Shown: positions 25,170 to 32,294 of the stretch, in pieces | Position numbering within the stretch: the first letter of the stretch is position 1 | Layout: every line of letters starts with the position of its first letter | Source: Pseudomonadota bacterium | GTDB taxonomy: Bacteria; Desulfobacterota; Anaeroferrophillalia; Anaeroferrophillales; Tharpellaceae | Reading direction: 5' to 3' | Assembly (NCBI GenBank): GCA_015486505.1 | Contig: WFRP01000068.1 | Coordinates: 1 to 46,514 of the forward strand | Length of the DNA: 46,514 nucleotides | Program-made: the position numbers and the translations under genes | The notes under the pieces: generated by a model | What the model was told of the DNA's origin: nothing | The model's database searches: none | Seen by the model: only the letters and a program-made list of their open reading frames with translations

Positions 25170-26803
25170 GATTTACCTCCATCTTGACGCCGCTTAGAGT
25201 TGACAAAACGCAGACCGGCATGCAGCAGCAGAGCCAGAACCGTCAGCCCCAGCAGAACCCAGCCCGATCGATCGATAAACGACCAGCGATCCCGCCCGGG
25301 CAGATAAAAACCTCTTAAATTTTCCAGACGGCCATTATTGCGCCGATGACACACAGCACACGACAACGCTTTTTCTTTCGGCGCAATCATATGGGTTATC
25401 GGCCAATACATTGCGGTTTCAATAAAATCGACCTTGCCGCTGAACGGCAGGCCGGCTTCTTCCATACCGACCCGGCAGGCTTTAACCCAGTCATAATCTG
25501 CCCAGTAGGCCCCGGTTCCTTTTTTGCCGAAAAGATAAGGTATCAGCAAACTTTGTTCAACCGGATCATAAGGCTGTTTACCCCGCATAACCTTGAACGG
25601 AAAAATCCGGGCATTTTTATCAGCATAATCACCCTGCAGTGAATTAAGCTCCAAAGGCCGGGCTGACGGCTTGACTTTATCGCCTTCATGGAGATAGCTC
25701 ATCCTGCCGTTATACCAGAAATATTCCGGCACCACATTTTCCGCCCAGCGCATATCCCCTTTTTTACTGTGATAAATCACATTGCCGGCTTTATCTTTTT
25801 TAACAATCGGCTTTCCGGCGGCAGTGAATTTTCCGGCAGTACTCCAATCCCACCACATCTTGGTAAACACACCGCCCCGGGCATAGCGCGGGATATGACA
25901 AGTCTGACAGGCGACTTTAGCGGTATGATGATTCAATATCTCAATGTTCTTATGCGGCGCCCGACTGTGGCAGGATTCGCAGGCCAGCCGCCAACCGTCA
26001 TCCGCCGGCAGCGCGAACTGATGTTTACCGGCTGCCGGCCGCGAGTAATAACGCCCGGATATTTGGTGAGTTCTGGCAACATGACAGGTACTGCAGGAGT
26101 AATTTAACCCCTTGACATCCATATGCACATCAAGTTCCTTGCCGGCCTTGAACAGTGAGGAATCAAGATCGCCGTGTTTAACCCCGTCACCGCCGCCGCC
26201 GTAGAAATGACAGCGGCCACAGGTTGTCCGGCTGGTTTTGCCAACCTTCCGGGCAACTTTACGCAAATCAACCGCGGGAAAAACCTTTTTCCCGAATTTT
26301 CTCTCTTTGTAAACGGGATCTCCGCAAGCTGTGGGAAATTTTCGATAACTCCCGGTCGTATCGTGACAGACCAGACAATCCACCCGCTCAGAAGATGCAA
26401 AATCGAAGTTCTTGTTCTTCCAGCCATAGCCCGCGTGACAGCTGGTGCACCTGCACCAGTTCGACTGGGGGGAAATTCAGAAATTGTTGAGGGTTTTAGC
26501 CTTGCCCTCATCCTTTCTATCAGTTTTACGCCCGTCCCAGGTCCAGTGGATCGTATCATGTAGCTGCAGCGCCGCCAGGTTATGGCATTTAAGACAGGCT
26601 TTAGTCACCTCCGGCCCGGAAGCAAATTGACGATCAAGTTCCGGGAAACGACTGTGATCAGCGGTTGACAGCGATCCCGGCGCGACCCCGCGGGATAGCG
26701 TCTGTGCTGCTACCGTCTGTGCTGCTGCCGTCCTGGGGAAACCGCAACTCATCAACAAAAACAAAACTCCGACAAACAACCCGATGAAATATCGCTTTCG
26801 CAT
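25166..26803 (-). CDS. octaheme c-type cytochrome, OTR (tetrathionate reductase)-like, probable selenoprotein with Sec109
   Basis: 545 codons when the in-frame TGA at 26479-26477 (codon 109) is read as selenocysteine. The export signal is at about 1-29 (MRKRYFIGLFVGVLFLLMSC; the LMSC could be a lipobox). Eight CXXCH heme sites start at residues 70, 119, 143, 195, 237, 275, 299 and 482. The motif CHFYGGGGDGVKHGDLD (198 on) contains a lysine (Lys209) that probably is the unusual heme ligand of OTR. A membrane anchor lies at about 514-532. The text around the TGA, NNF-U-ISPQSNW then CTSCH, is family-like on both sides; relatives as I recall them have Cys there. No frameshift or other stop occurs. 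Without recoding only 108 residues would be made. The substrate (tetrathionate, nitrite, hydroxylamine or other) is unknown. Confidence 0.85.
26442..26479 (-). promoter_or_regulatory. Candidate bacterial SECIS hairpin just after the in-frame TGA
   Basis: On the minus strand, 17 nt after TGA, CUGGUGC and GCACCAG form a perfect 7-bp stem with loop AGGU. An outer CAG/CUG pair could extend it. Bacterial SECIS elements have a G-rich small apical loop at roughly this distance, and GCAGGU also occurs at the tip of the E. coli fdhF element. The hairpin overlaps coding sequence for WCRCTSC. Confidence 0.75.
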
Positions 26804-27138
26804 CAGCCCAACCCCCCTTTTTTCTGCAGTTCTTCCAATAATCCCTCTCTCACCTTCATAATTCCTTCAAAAAATTTCCGATTAGCAACCCGGTAATAGA
26901 CGGTTTTCCCTTCCCGCCGAAATTGCAGGGCACCCTGATCCCGCATCAGCCTGAGATGCTGGGAAACATTCGCCATTGAGACCTCAAGCCGCTCGGCCAG
27001 AGCTCCGACCGACATTTCATTTTCCCCGAGAAGATCCATAATCTTCAGCCGGGTCGGAGAAGAAAAAATCGTACAGAAAGAAGCGTGCAAAGCCACCAGA
27101 TCCGGCTCCCGAATTTTACCTTCGTCAAAACCAGCCAC
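26803..27138 (-). CDS. ArsR-family transcriptional regulator
   Basis: 111 residues with a winged helix-turn-helix: SSPTRLKIMDLLGENEMSVGALAERLEVSMANVSQHLRLMRDQGAL, then the wing RREGKTVYYRV. The recognition helix is SMANVSQHLRLM. There is no CxC metal site, so it does not look like a classic metal sensor; Cys22 is the only cysteine and could be redox or ligand-sensitive. The start is GTG at 27138. The stop overlaps the cytochrome start (TGATG), making it the first gene of the operon. It probably represses its own operon and responds to the cytochrome's substrate or a related sulfur/nitrogen signal; this is inference. Confidence 0.92.
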   Translation of the reverse strand: MAGFDEGKIREPDLVALHASFCTIFSSPTRLKIMDLLGENEMSVGALAERLEVSMANVSQHLRLMRDQGALQFRREGKTVYYRVANRKFFEGIMKVREGLLEELQKKGGLG

Positions 27139-27199
27139 AATAATATGCCCCCTTCATCAGGCCTGAGATCCCGGCCTGCAGCCAACCACTTTAATCAAT

Positions 27200-27226
27200 C
27201 AATTAAATATATATGCAATTAAATAT
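27200..27226 (-). promoter_or_regulatory. Probable ArsR operator
   Basis: CAATTAAATAT occurs twice (27200-27210 and 27216-27226), 16 bp start to start, with ATATAT between, giving an A+T-rich imperfect palindrome. It covers the -10 box and the start-site region of the operon promoter, as expected for repression by ArsR. Confidence 0.6.
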
Positions 27227-27249
27227 AACATAAAAGAAGCAATTGTCAA
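27222..27249 (-). promoter_or_regulatory. Promoter of the arsR-cytochrome operon
   Basis: On the minus strand TTGACA (27249-27244), a 16-bp spacer and TATATT (27227-27222), near-consensus sigma-70 boxes 84 bp upstream of the arsR start. Confidence 0.75.
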
Positions 27250-27409
27250 ACAAACCACCAGAGAGATCCGAAGAAATCGATTATCGGAAAATAACGGTTG
27301 AATTTTTCAGGTTGAAGGGTTATATAATCGACTGTAAAAGTACCGTTTGTTTTGGCTATGTGAAGTTCTCGCCGCAACCAACACTTAATCGGCCAATCAT
27401 TTTTATTAC

Positions 27410-28141
27410 ATGAAGCAACTAACTCGGCTGCCGTCTCTCTCACCTCTGATCCGTTCCCGCATTAGTACCTTACAGGTTATTTTCTGCACCCAAAAAAAAG
27501 ATTTAATAACCAGAAAATGTTCTGATAAAAGTACTTATTTGCGGGCCGAAAAAACCCGATTGGGTTGCGAAATAAGTTCCCGCATTAGCTTTATTCTCCT
27601 GTTTTTATGCTTCCTGGCCACCGCTGCCGCACCGTTCTCAGCGCATAGCGCCGAGCGGCCGGGATACCATATCGGTCCGGGTGATATTCTTGAGATTTCA
27701 GTCTGGAAAGAGGAATCCTTAAGCCGTGAAATAATCGTGCCCCCGGATCGGATAATCACTTTCCCGCTGATCGGCGATATCAACATTACGACCATGACAG
27801 TTACTGATCTGCGCCGGGAAATCAGTAAACGGGTGCAGGATTTTGTCCCGGACGCCACGGTTACGGTTATGCTGCGCCAGATAAACTCCCTGAAGGCCTA
27901 CGTTATCGGCAAAGTCAACAAGCCCGGCATCTTTCCGATTGATTTGGAGACCACGGTCATGCAGGTTCTGGCAATGGCCGGCGGCCTTAATCCCTTTGCC
28001 GCCGAGAGTAAAATCTATATTCTACGCCATGAAAACGGGGTAATGAAAAAAATCCCCTTCGACTATAACGAAGTCGAAAAAGGCAAGAACCTGGCCCAGA
28101 ATATCATCTTGAAACGTGGCGATGTTATTGTGGTACCCTGA
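27410..28141 (+). CDS. polysaccharide export protein, Wza-type, exosortase-linked EPS locus (start uncertain)
   Basis: The real domain begins about residue 80 (ERPGYHIGPGDILEISVWKEESLSREIIVPPDRIITFPLIGDI is the poly-export domain), followed by an SLBB-like part (KAYVIGKVNKPGIFPI, LAMAGGLNPFAAES). A signal peptide (ISFILLFLCFLATAAAP) starts near residue 58. The only upstream ATG, 27410, puts the dispersed repeat copy F inside the frame as about 45 odd residues; a TTG at 27560 inside the repeat would give a clean signal peptide. No clear ribosome site exists for either. It exports exopolysaccharide through the outer membrane and heads a four-gene row. Confidence 0.85.
   Translation: MKQLTRLPSLSPLIRSRISTLQVIFCTQKKDLITRKCSDKSTYLRAEKTRLGCEISSRISFILLFLCFLATAAAPFSAHSAERPGYHIGPGDILEISVWKEESLSREIIVPPDRIITFPLIGDINITTMTVTDLRREISKRVQDFVPDATVTVMLRQINSLKAYVIGKVNKPGIFPIDLETTVMQVLAMAGGLNPFAAESKIYILRHENGVMKKIPFDYNEVEKGKNLAQNIILKRGDVIVVP
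27453..27588 (+). repeat. Dispersed repeat, copy F, at the 5' end of the polysaccharide export gene
   Basis: The core TTAGTACCTTACAGG ... CAGAAAATGTTCTGATAA is followed by a TTGCGAAATAAGTTCCCGC hairpin that is decayed in its left arm. A TTCCCGCATTAG is also present at the left edge. The coding frame of the export gene stays open right through the element. Confidence 0.85.
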
Positions 28142-28204
28142 ACCCACCCAACCAACAACACGCTGACACCAACCGACATCAGTTTTCAGGATACCTAAAA
28201 CACC

Positions 28205-29986
28205 ATGCAGCAAAGCGAAGGCATTTCCCTGGATCAGATCCGGGGCATAATCAGACGGCAGAAAAACATTTTCATAACTGTTTTTCTGCTGGTCTGGTTT
28301 GTCGCCATCGCCCTGGCCCTGATCCTGCCGCCGGTCTATCGGGCCGAGACCACAATCCTGATTGAAGAACAGCAGATCCCCCAGGAATTTGTCCGCACAA
28401 CCATCACCAGCTATGTTGAGGAACGCCTCCAGGTTATTACGCAACAGATAATGAGCCGGCCGCGCCTGGAGGAGATCATAAAACGCTTCTCACTCTACCC
28501 GAAAATGAAGAAAAATCATACCCGTGAGGAGATTATTGACCGCTTACGCAAAGACATTTCGCTCAAAACCGTCAGCGCCGATGTCGTTGACCGGCGTACC
28601 GGCCGGCCGAGCACAGCGACGATCGCTTTCAACCTCTCCTACGAAGGCGCAAACCCCAGTACAGTTGCGAAAGTAACCAACCGACTGGCATCACTCTATC
28701 TCGAAGAAAACCTGCGGCAGCGGGAGAAACGGGTCAGCAATATTACCTCTTTCCTGCAACAGGAACATGATGGACTGAGCAAACAGATCAACGAGCTTGA
28801 AGATAAGCTCAGCGCGTTCAAGCAGCAGCACGGTCGTGAACTCCCGGAATCCAACAATGTCAATCTGCAGGCCGTCAACCGCCTGACCCGTGATCTGGAA
28901 CAGAATCGAATCCGGCTGAGCTCGCTGTATGAGCGTAAAATCTACCTTGAAGGACAGCTGTCCGGTATCGACCCACAGCAAAATCCACTCCGCAACGATG
29001 AGGGGCGGCTGTTGCTGCAGCCGGATGAACGGTTGAAATCATTGCGTTTGGAACTTTTGAATCTGCAGTTACGCTATTCCGACAAACACCCGGATGTCAT
29101 AAAGACCAAACGTGAAATCACCAAACTTGAGGCCCGCCTGCCGAAACAACAATCCGGCGCGGTCGAACGCGAAGCCCAAAAAGAACAACTCAGGAAACTT
29201 AAACTGCAGGAGAAAGAGCTTATCGGCAAACTGGGCCGCAAACATCCGGATCGAATCCGCCTGGAAAAAGAGATCAACAAACTTGAACTGGAGATTGAAA
29301 AAAGCCGCGGTGATTTAAAGAACAGTGAACCGGGACTTGATGTGACGCCGGAAAACGCCACCAACCCGGCTTATATCAATATCAAGGTGCAGATTGAATC
29401 CACCAACCTGGAAATTGCCGCCCTGAAAGCCGCAATCAAACGAAACCAGGAGAAACTTGAAGAGTACCAGGCCCGCCTCGAAAACGCGCCCCTGGTCGAA
29501 AGAGACTACAATAAAATGCTGCGGGAGTTGGAGCAGGCTCAAGCTCGAAATGCGGATATCTCCCAGAAATTGACGGAAGCTCAGGTCGCCCAGGAAATGG
29601 AAGAGTCCCAACAGGGGGAACGGTTCACCATCATCGACCCCGCTTTAACTCCGGAAAAACCGTCCAAACCCAATCGTCTGGCCATAGCTTTAATCGGTTT
29701 TGTCCTCGCTCTGGGCTTTGCCACCGGCATCGCGGCCCTGCGGGAAAATCTTGATACAACCATTAAAAGCGGTGCCGATCTGGCCCGATTGACCGGACTT
29801 CCAATACTGACAACCATGCCGTTAATGGAAAATAAGCGCGAACGGCGGCGCCGGCATATGCGCTATATTTTCATCATTTTATTTATTCTCGGAGCTCTGG
29901 CAGGCGCCCTGGCGGCGATTCATTTTTATTACATGCCGCTCGATATTATCTGGATAAAGATTATGCGCCGCCTGGGAATTCAATAA
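28205..29986 (+). CDS. exosortase-linked polysaccharide chain-length determinant (Wzz/GumC-like)
   Basis: 593 residues. Membrane segment 1 is at about 22-43 (IFITVFLLVWFVAIALAL) and segment 2 near 555-578 (MRYIFIILFILGALAGALAAI). Between them lies a long periplasmic coiled coil (about 165-470, rich in Lys, Glu and Gln). The proline-rich VYRAETTILIEEQQIP after segment 1 and TPEKPSKPNRL before the C-terminal part are typical of Wzz/GNVR proteins. It sets EPS chain length with the ATPase encoded next. There is no fused kinase. It begins 63 bp after the export gene with no strong ribosome site visible. Confidence 0.92.
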   Translation: MQQSEGISLDQIRGIIRRQKNIFITVFLLVWFVAIALALILPPVYRAETTILIEEQQIPQEFVRTTITSYVEERLQVITQQIMSRPRLEEIIKRFSLYPKMKKNHTREEIIDRLRKDISLKTVSADVVDRRTGRPSTATIAFNLSYEGANPSTVAKVTNRLASLYLEENLRQREKRVSNITSFLQQEHDGLSKQINELEDKLSAFKQQHGRELPESNNVNLQAVNRLTRDLEQNRIRLSSLYERKIYLEGQLSGIDPQQNPLRNDEGRLLLQPDERLKSLRLELLNLQLRYSDKHPDVIKTKREITKLEARLPKQQSGAVEREAQKEQLRKLKLQEKELIGKLGRKHPDRIRLEKEINKLELEIEKSRGDLKNSEPGLDVTPENATNPAYINIKVQIESTNLEIAALKAAIKRNQEKLEEYQARLENAPLVERDYNKMLRELEQAQARNADISQKLTEAQVAQEMEESQQGERFTIIDPALTPEKPSKPNRLAIALIGFVLALGFATGIAALRENLDTTIKSGADLARLTGLPILTTMPLMENKRERRRRHMRYIFIILFILGALAGALAAIHFYYMPLDIIWIKIMRRLGIQ

Positions 29987-30060
29987 CTTACGGAGTGTTT
30001 TTTCGGACGTCCGGACAAATCTCGGATGTTTGCCGCCCAACCCGCGTTATAAGGATTTCA

Positions 30061-30981
30061 ATGTCATACGATAAACTGAAAAAAGCTCTGGCCCGGGCCC
30101 GGCAGGAGGATCAGGAACGCCGGGCCAAACAACCGGCCCCGACTGAAACCGCTGAAACTCCAGCTACGATTGCAAACGACAAACCGGGCCGGGAAACCGC
30201 AGCGGTAAATTCCGCCTTTAAGCAGCGTGAAACTGAAACAGGAGCGGCGCCGACAACCGCACCGACAACCGCACCGACAACCAATCGCCGAACAAACAAT
30301 ATCAAAGGAGCCGCCCGGACCAGAGTTGCCGAAATAAACCTTGAAAGCCTGGAAAAATACAAAATCATCTTCGATTACCGGCGGCATCCGGCCGCCGATC
30401 AAGTCAAGATTCTGCGAACCCAGTTGCTGCAGCGGCTGACCCCTGACGGCGGCAACGCAGTCCTGATGACAAGCCCGAAACCGGGTGAAGGCAAAACCGT
30501 CAACGCCATCAATCTGGCAATCAGCCTGGCGCAGGAGATTGAAAGAACCGTACTGCTGGTTGACGCCAACCTGCGCAATCCCACTATAACCGACTATTTC
30601 GGCCTGCCGCGGGAAAAAGGCTTATCAGACTACCTGCTCGGCGAGGTAAGCATTCCGGAAATCCTGATTAACCCCGGCATTGACAAACTCACCCTGCTAC
30701 CCGGCGGCCGCCCGCTGACAACCTCATCCGAAGTCCTGGGCGCGTCCCGCATGGCCGAACTGGTCAAAGAAATGAAAGAGCGCTATCCCGAACGGATTCT
30801 GGTTTTCGACGGCCCCGACATCCTGACGGCGGCGGATTCTCTGCTTTTTTCCAAATATGTTGACGGTATTGTCCTGGTGGTTGAAGCCGAAAGTACAACC
30901 CGCAACGACACCAAACTGGCGATTGAACGTATCGGCAAAGAACATCTGATCGGAACCATTCTCAACAAAGCCCGTGAATAG
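30061..30981 (+). CDS. CpsD/CapB-family ATPase (tyrosine autokinase-like), EPS locus
   Basis: 306 residues. Walker A is SPKPGEGKTVNAINLA (about 138-153), Walker A' is LLVDANLRNP and Walker B is ILVFDGPDIL. The usual DxPP of BY-kinases is changed to DGPD. The protein ends GTILNKARE without the tyrosine-rich tail that is phosphorylated in classical kinases, so autokinase activity is doubtful. An N-terminal linker contains a three-fold 12-bp repeat encoding PTTAPTTAPTT (about 30250-30285). The ATG at 30061 has AAGGA upstream. It should work with the preceding chain-length protein. Confidence 0.9.
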   Translation: MSYDKLKKALARARQEDQERRAKQPAPTETAETPATIANDKPGRETAAVNSAFKQRETETGAAPTTAPTTAPTTNRRTNNIKGAARTRVAEINLESLEKYKIIFDYRRHPAADQVKILRTQLLQRLTPDGGNAVLMTSPKPGEGKTVNAINLAISLAQEIERTVLLVDANLRNPTITDYFGLPREKGLSDYLLGEVSIPEILINPGIDKLTLLPGGRPLTTSSEVLGASRMAELVKEMKERYPERILVFDGPDILTAADSLLFSKYVDGIVLVVEAESTTRNDTKLAIERIGKEHLIGTILNKARE

Positions 30982-31003
30982 AAAGATTACTGGAGAACCC
31001 ATT

Positions 31004-32164
31004 ATGTACGAAGATTTTTACAATTTTCAGGAAAAACCTTTCGAATTGATACCCAATCCGAATTTTCTCTATATGAGTTCGGGACATGATAATGCTTACA
31101 CCCATCTGGAATACGCGGTCCGTGAGAATAAAGGCTTTGTCGTGATCTCGGGAGAGGTCGGCTGCGGCAAAACCACCCTGATCAACTATCTTTTAAGTAA
31201 AGTCCCGACCGATTTGAAGATCGGTTTGATCAGCCATACGGATATCAACCCCGAGCTTTTCTTAAAACTCATCTGCCGCAAATTCGGCCTTCAATATAAT
31301 GGCCTTGACAAAACCGAAATGATAATCCTTTTTCAGGATTTCCTGCTGCGCTCCCGGCAGCAGCAGATCCGGGTCGCGCTGATTATCGATGAGGCCCAGA
31401 ACCTTCCGGATCAGACCTTGGAGGAAATCCGGATGCTCTCCAATCTGGAGACGGAAAAGGAGCATCTGATTCAGATCATTCTGGTCGGCCAACCGGAATT
31501 ACAGCAGAAACTCAGGCGCCCCCACCTGCGCCAGTTTCTGCAACGGGTGACCGTCCATTATCACCTGGAAGGCTTAAAAGACCAAAACGAACTCAAAGAA
31601 TATATCCAGCACCGACTCCGGGTTGCCGGCTGTCCCGCATATACTACACTGTTCAACGATCAGGCAATTTCAGCGGTCTGGGCCGGGAGCCAGGGAATCC
31701 CGCGTCTCATCAACTATATTTGCGATATGGCCCTGGTTCATGGCTATGCCGACGGTCTGACAACCATTACGGCAGAGGTTGTCAACGCCGTCATCGAAAC
31801 CCGGACGCAAAGCACTCTGTTCACCGCGGCCACACAGAATAAGGCCGAACCGGCCGAACTAACCGCACAGCCCTATCCCGCGAGCGAAGACACCCGGGCA
31901 GATATTGACAAATTAGGAGCCCGGCTCTCATTTCTTGAGAGCATAGTTGAGGCTCAATCCTGCCAACTCCAGGAATTATTTTCTGCCCGCTCAAGCCGGG
32001 ACCAGCTGACTCTGGAAATTTTTCGACTGCTGCAAAAAGATATTGAAAAAAGATGGGATTTAAATGCCCGCCACCTGAAGGCTCTGATTGCCCTGAAAGA
32101 GCTGAGACAGAAACTATCACTCAAAACTGAAAAACCGGGCCCTAAAATAAAAAAAGGCTCGTAA
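31004..32164 (+). CDS. ExeA/GspA-like AAA ATPase of exosortase EPS loci
   Basis: 386 residues. It begins MYEDFYNFQEKPFELIPNP, the typical start of this family. Walker A is SGEVGCGKTTLINYLL (about 49-64), Walker B is VALIIDEAQNLP (about 125-136), followed by sensor region LVGQPELQQKL. The C-terminal 110 residues are a charged helical extension. Such ATPases accompany the exosortase/PEP-CTERM EPS genes, but their exact task is not established. GGAG lies before the ATG. The stop codon TAA is formed by the first bases of repeat fragment H (GTAACTATTC), so the C-terminus may be altered. Confidence 0.9.
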   Translation: MYEDFYNFQEKPFELIPNPNFLYMSSGHDNAYTHLEYAVRENKGFVVISGEVGCGKTTLINYLLSKVPTDLKIGLISHTDINPELFLKLICRKFGLQYNGLDKTEMIILFQDFLLRSRQQQIRVALIIDEAQNLPDQTLEEIRMLSNLETEKEHLIQIILVGQPELQQKLRRPHLRQFLQRVTVHYHLEGLKDQNELKEYIQHRLRVAGCPAYTTLFNDQAISAVWAGSQGIPRLINYICDMALVHGYADGLTTITAEVVNAVIETRTQSTLFTAATQNKAEPAELTAQPYPASEDTRADIDKLGARLSFLESIVEAQSCQLQELFSARSSRDQLTLEIFRLLQKDIEKRWDLNARHLKALIALKELRQKLSLKTEKPGPKIKKGS

Positions 32165-32210
32165 CTATTCAGCCAAATCCGGGGTCGGGTGCGACTTTTC
32201 TCCGCCAGGC
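32161..32210 (+). repeat. Fragment H of the GTAACTATTC repeat
   Basis: GTAACTATTCAGCCAAATC followed by CGGGGTCGGGTGCG and TTTTCTCCGCCAGGCG, matching the end module of copies D and E. It stops after about 50 bp. It lies between the convergent ATPase and exosortase genes. Confidence 0.75.
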
Positions 32211-32294
32211 GAAAAATTTCAGAACGACCAGGTCAAAATTACGATCTGCAGAAATTGTGGTCTCTCCGGCTGCGGGACATACATCGCCGCAACT

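Noticed and set aside
25166..26803. Reading the octaheme cytochrome as two genes or a pseudogene split by a nonsense codon
   Set aside because: Frame, heme motifs and family-like sequence continue across the TGA, there is no start signal after it, and a SECIS-like hairpin is present. A sequencing error or true nonsense mutation remains possible and is named as the test.
27246..27443. 65-codon minus-strand frame upstream of the arsR operon promoter
   Set aside because: No family resemblance and no ribosome site; it covers the gap between the operon promoter and repeat F.
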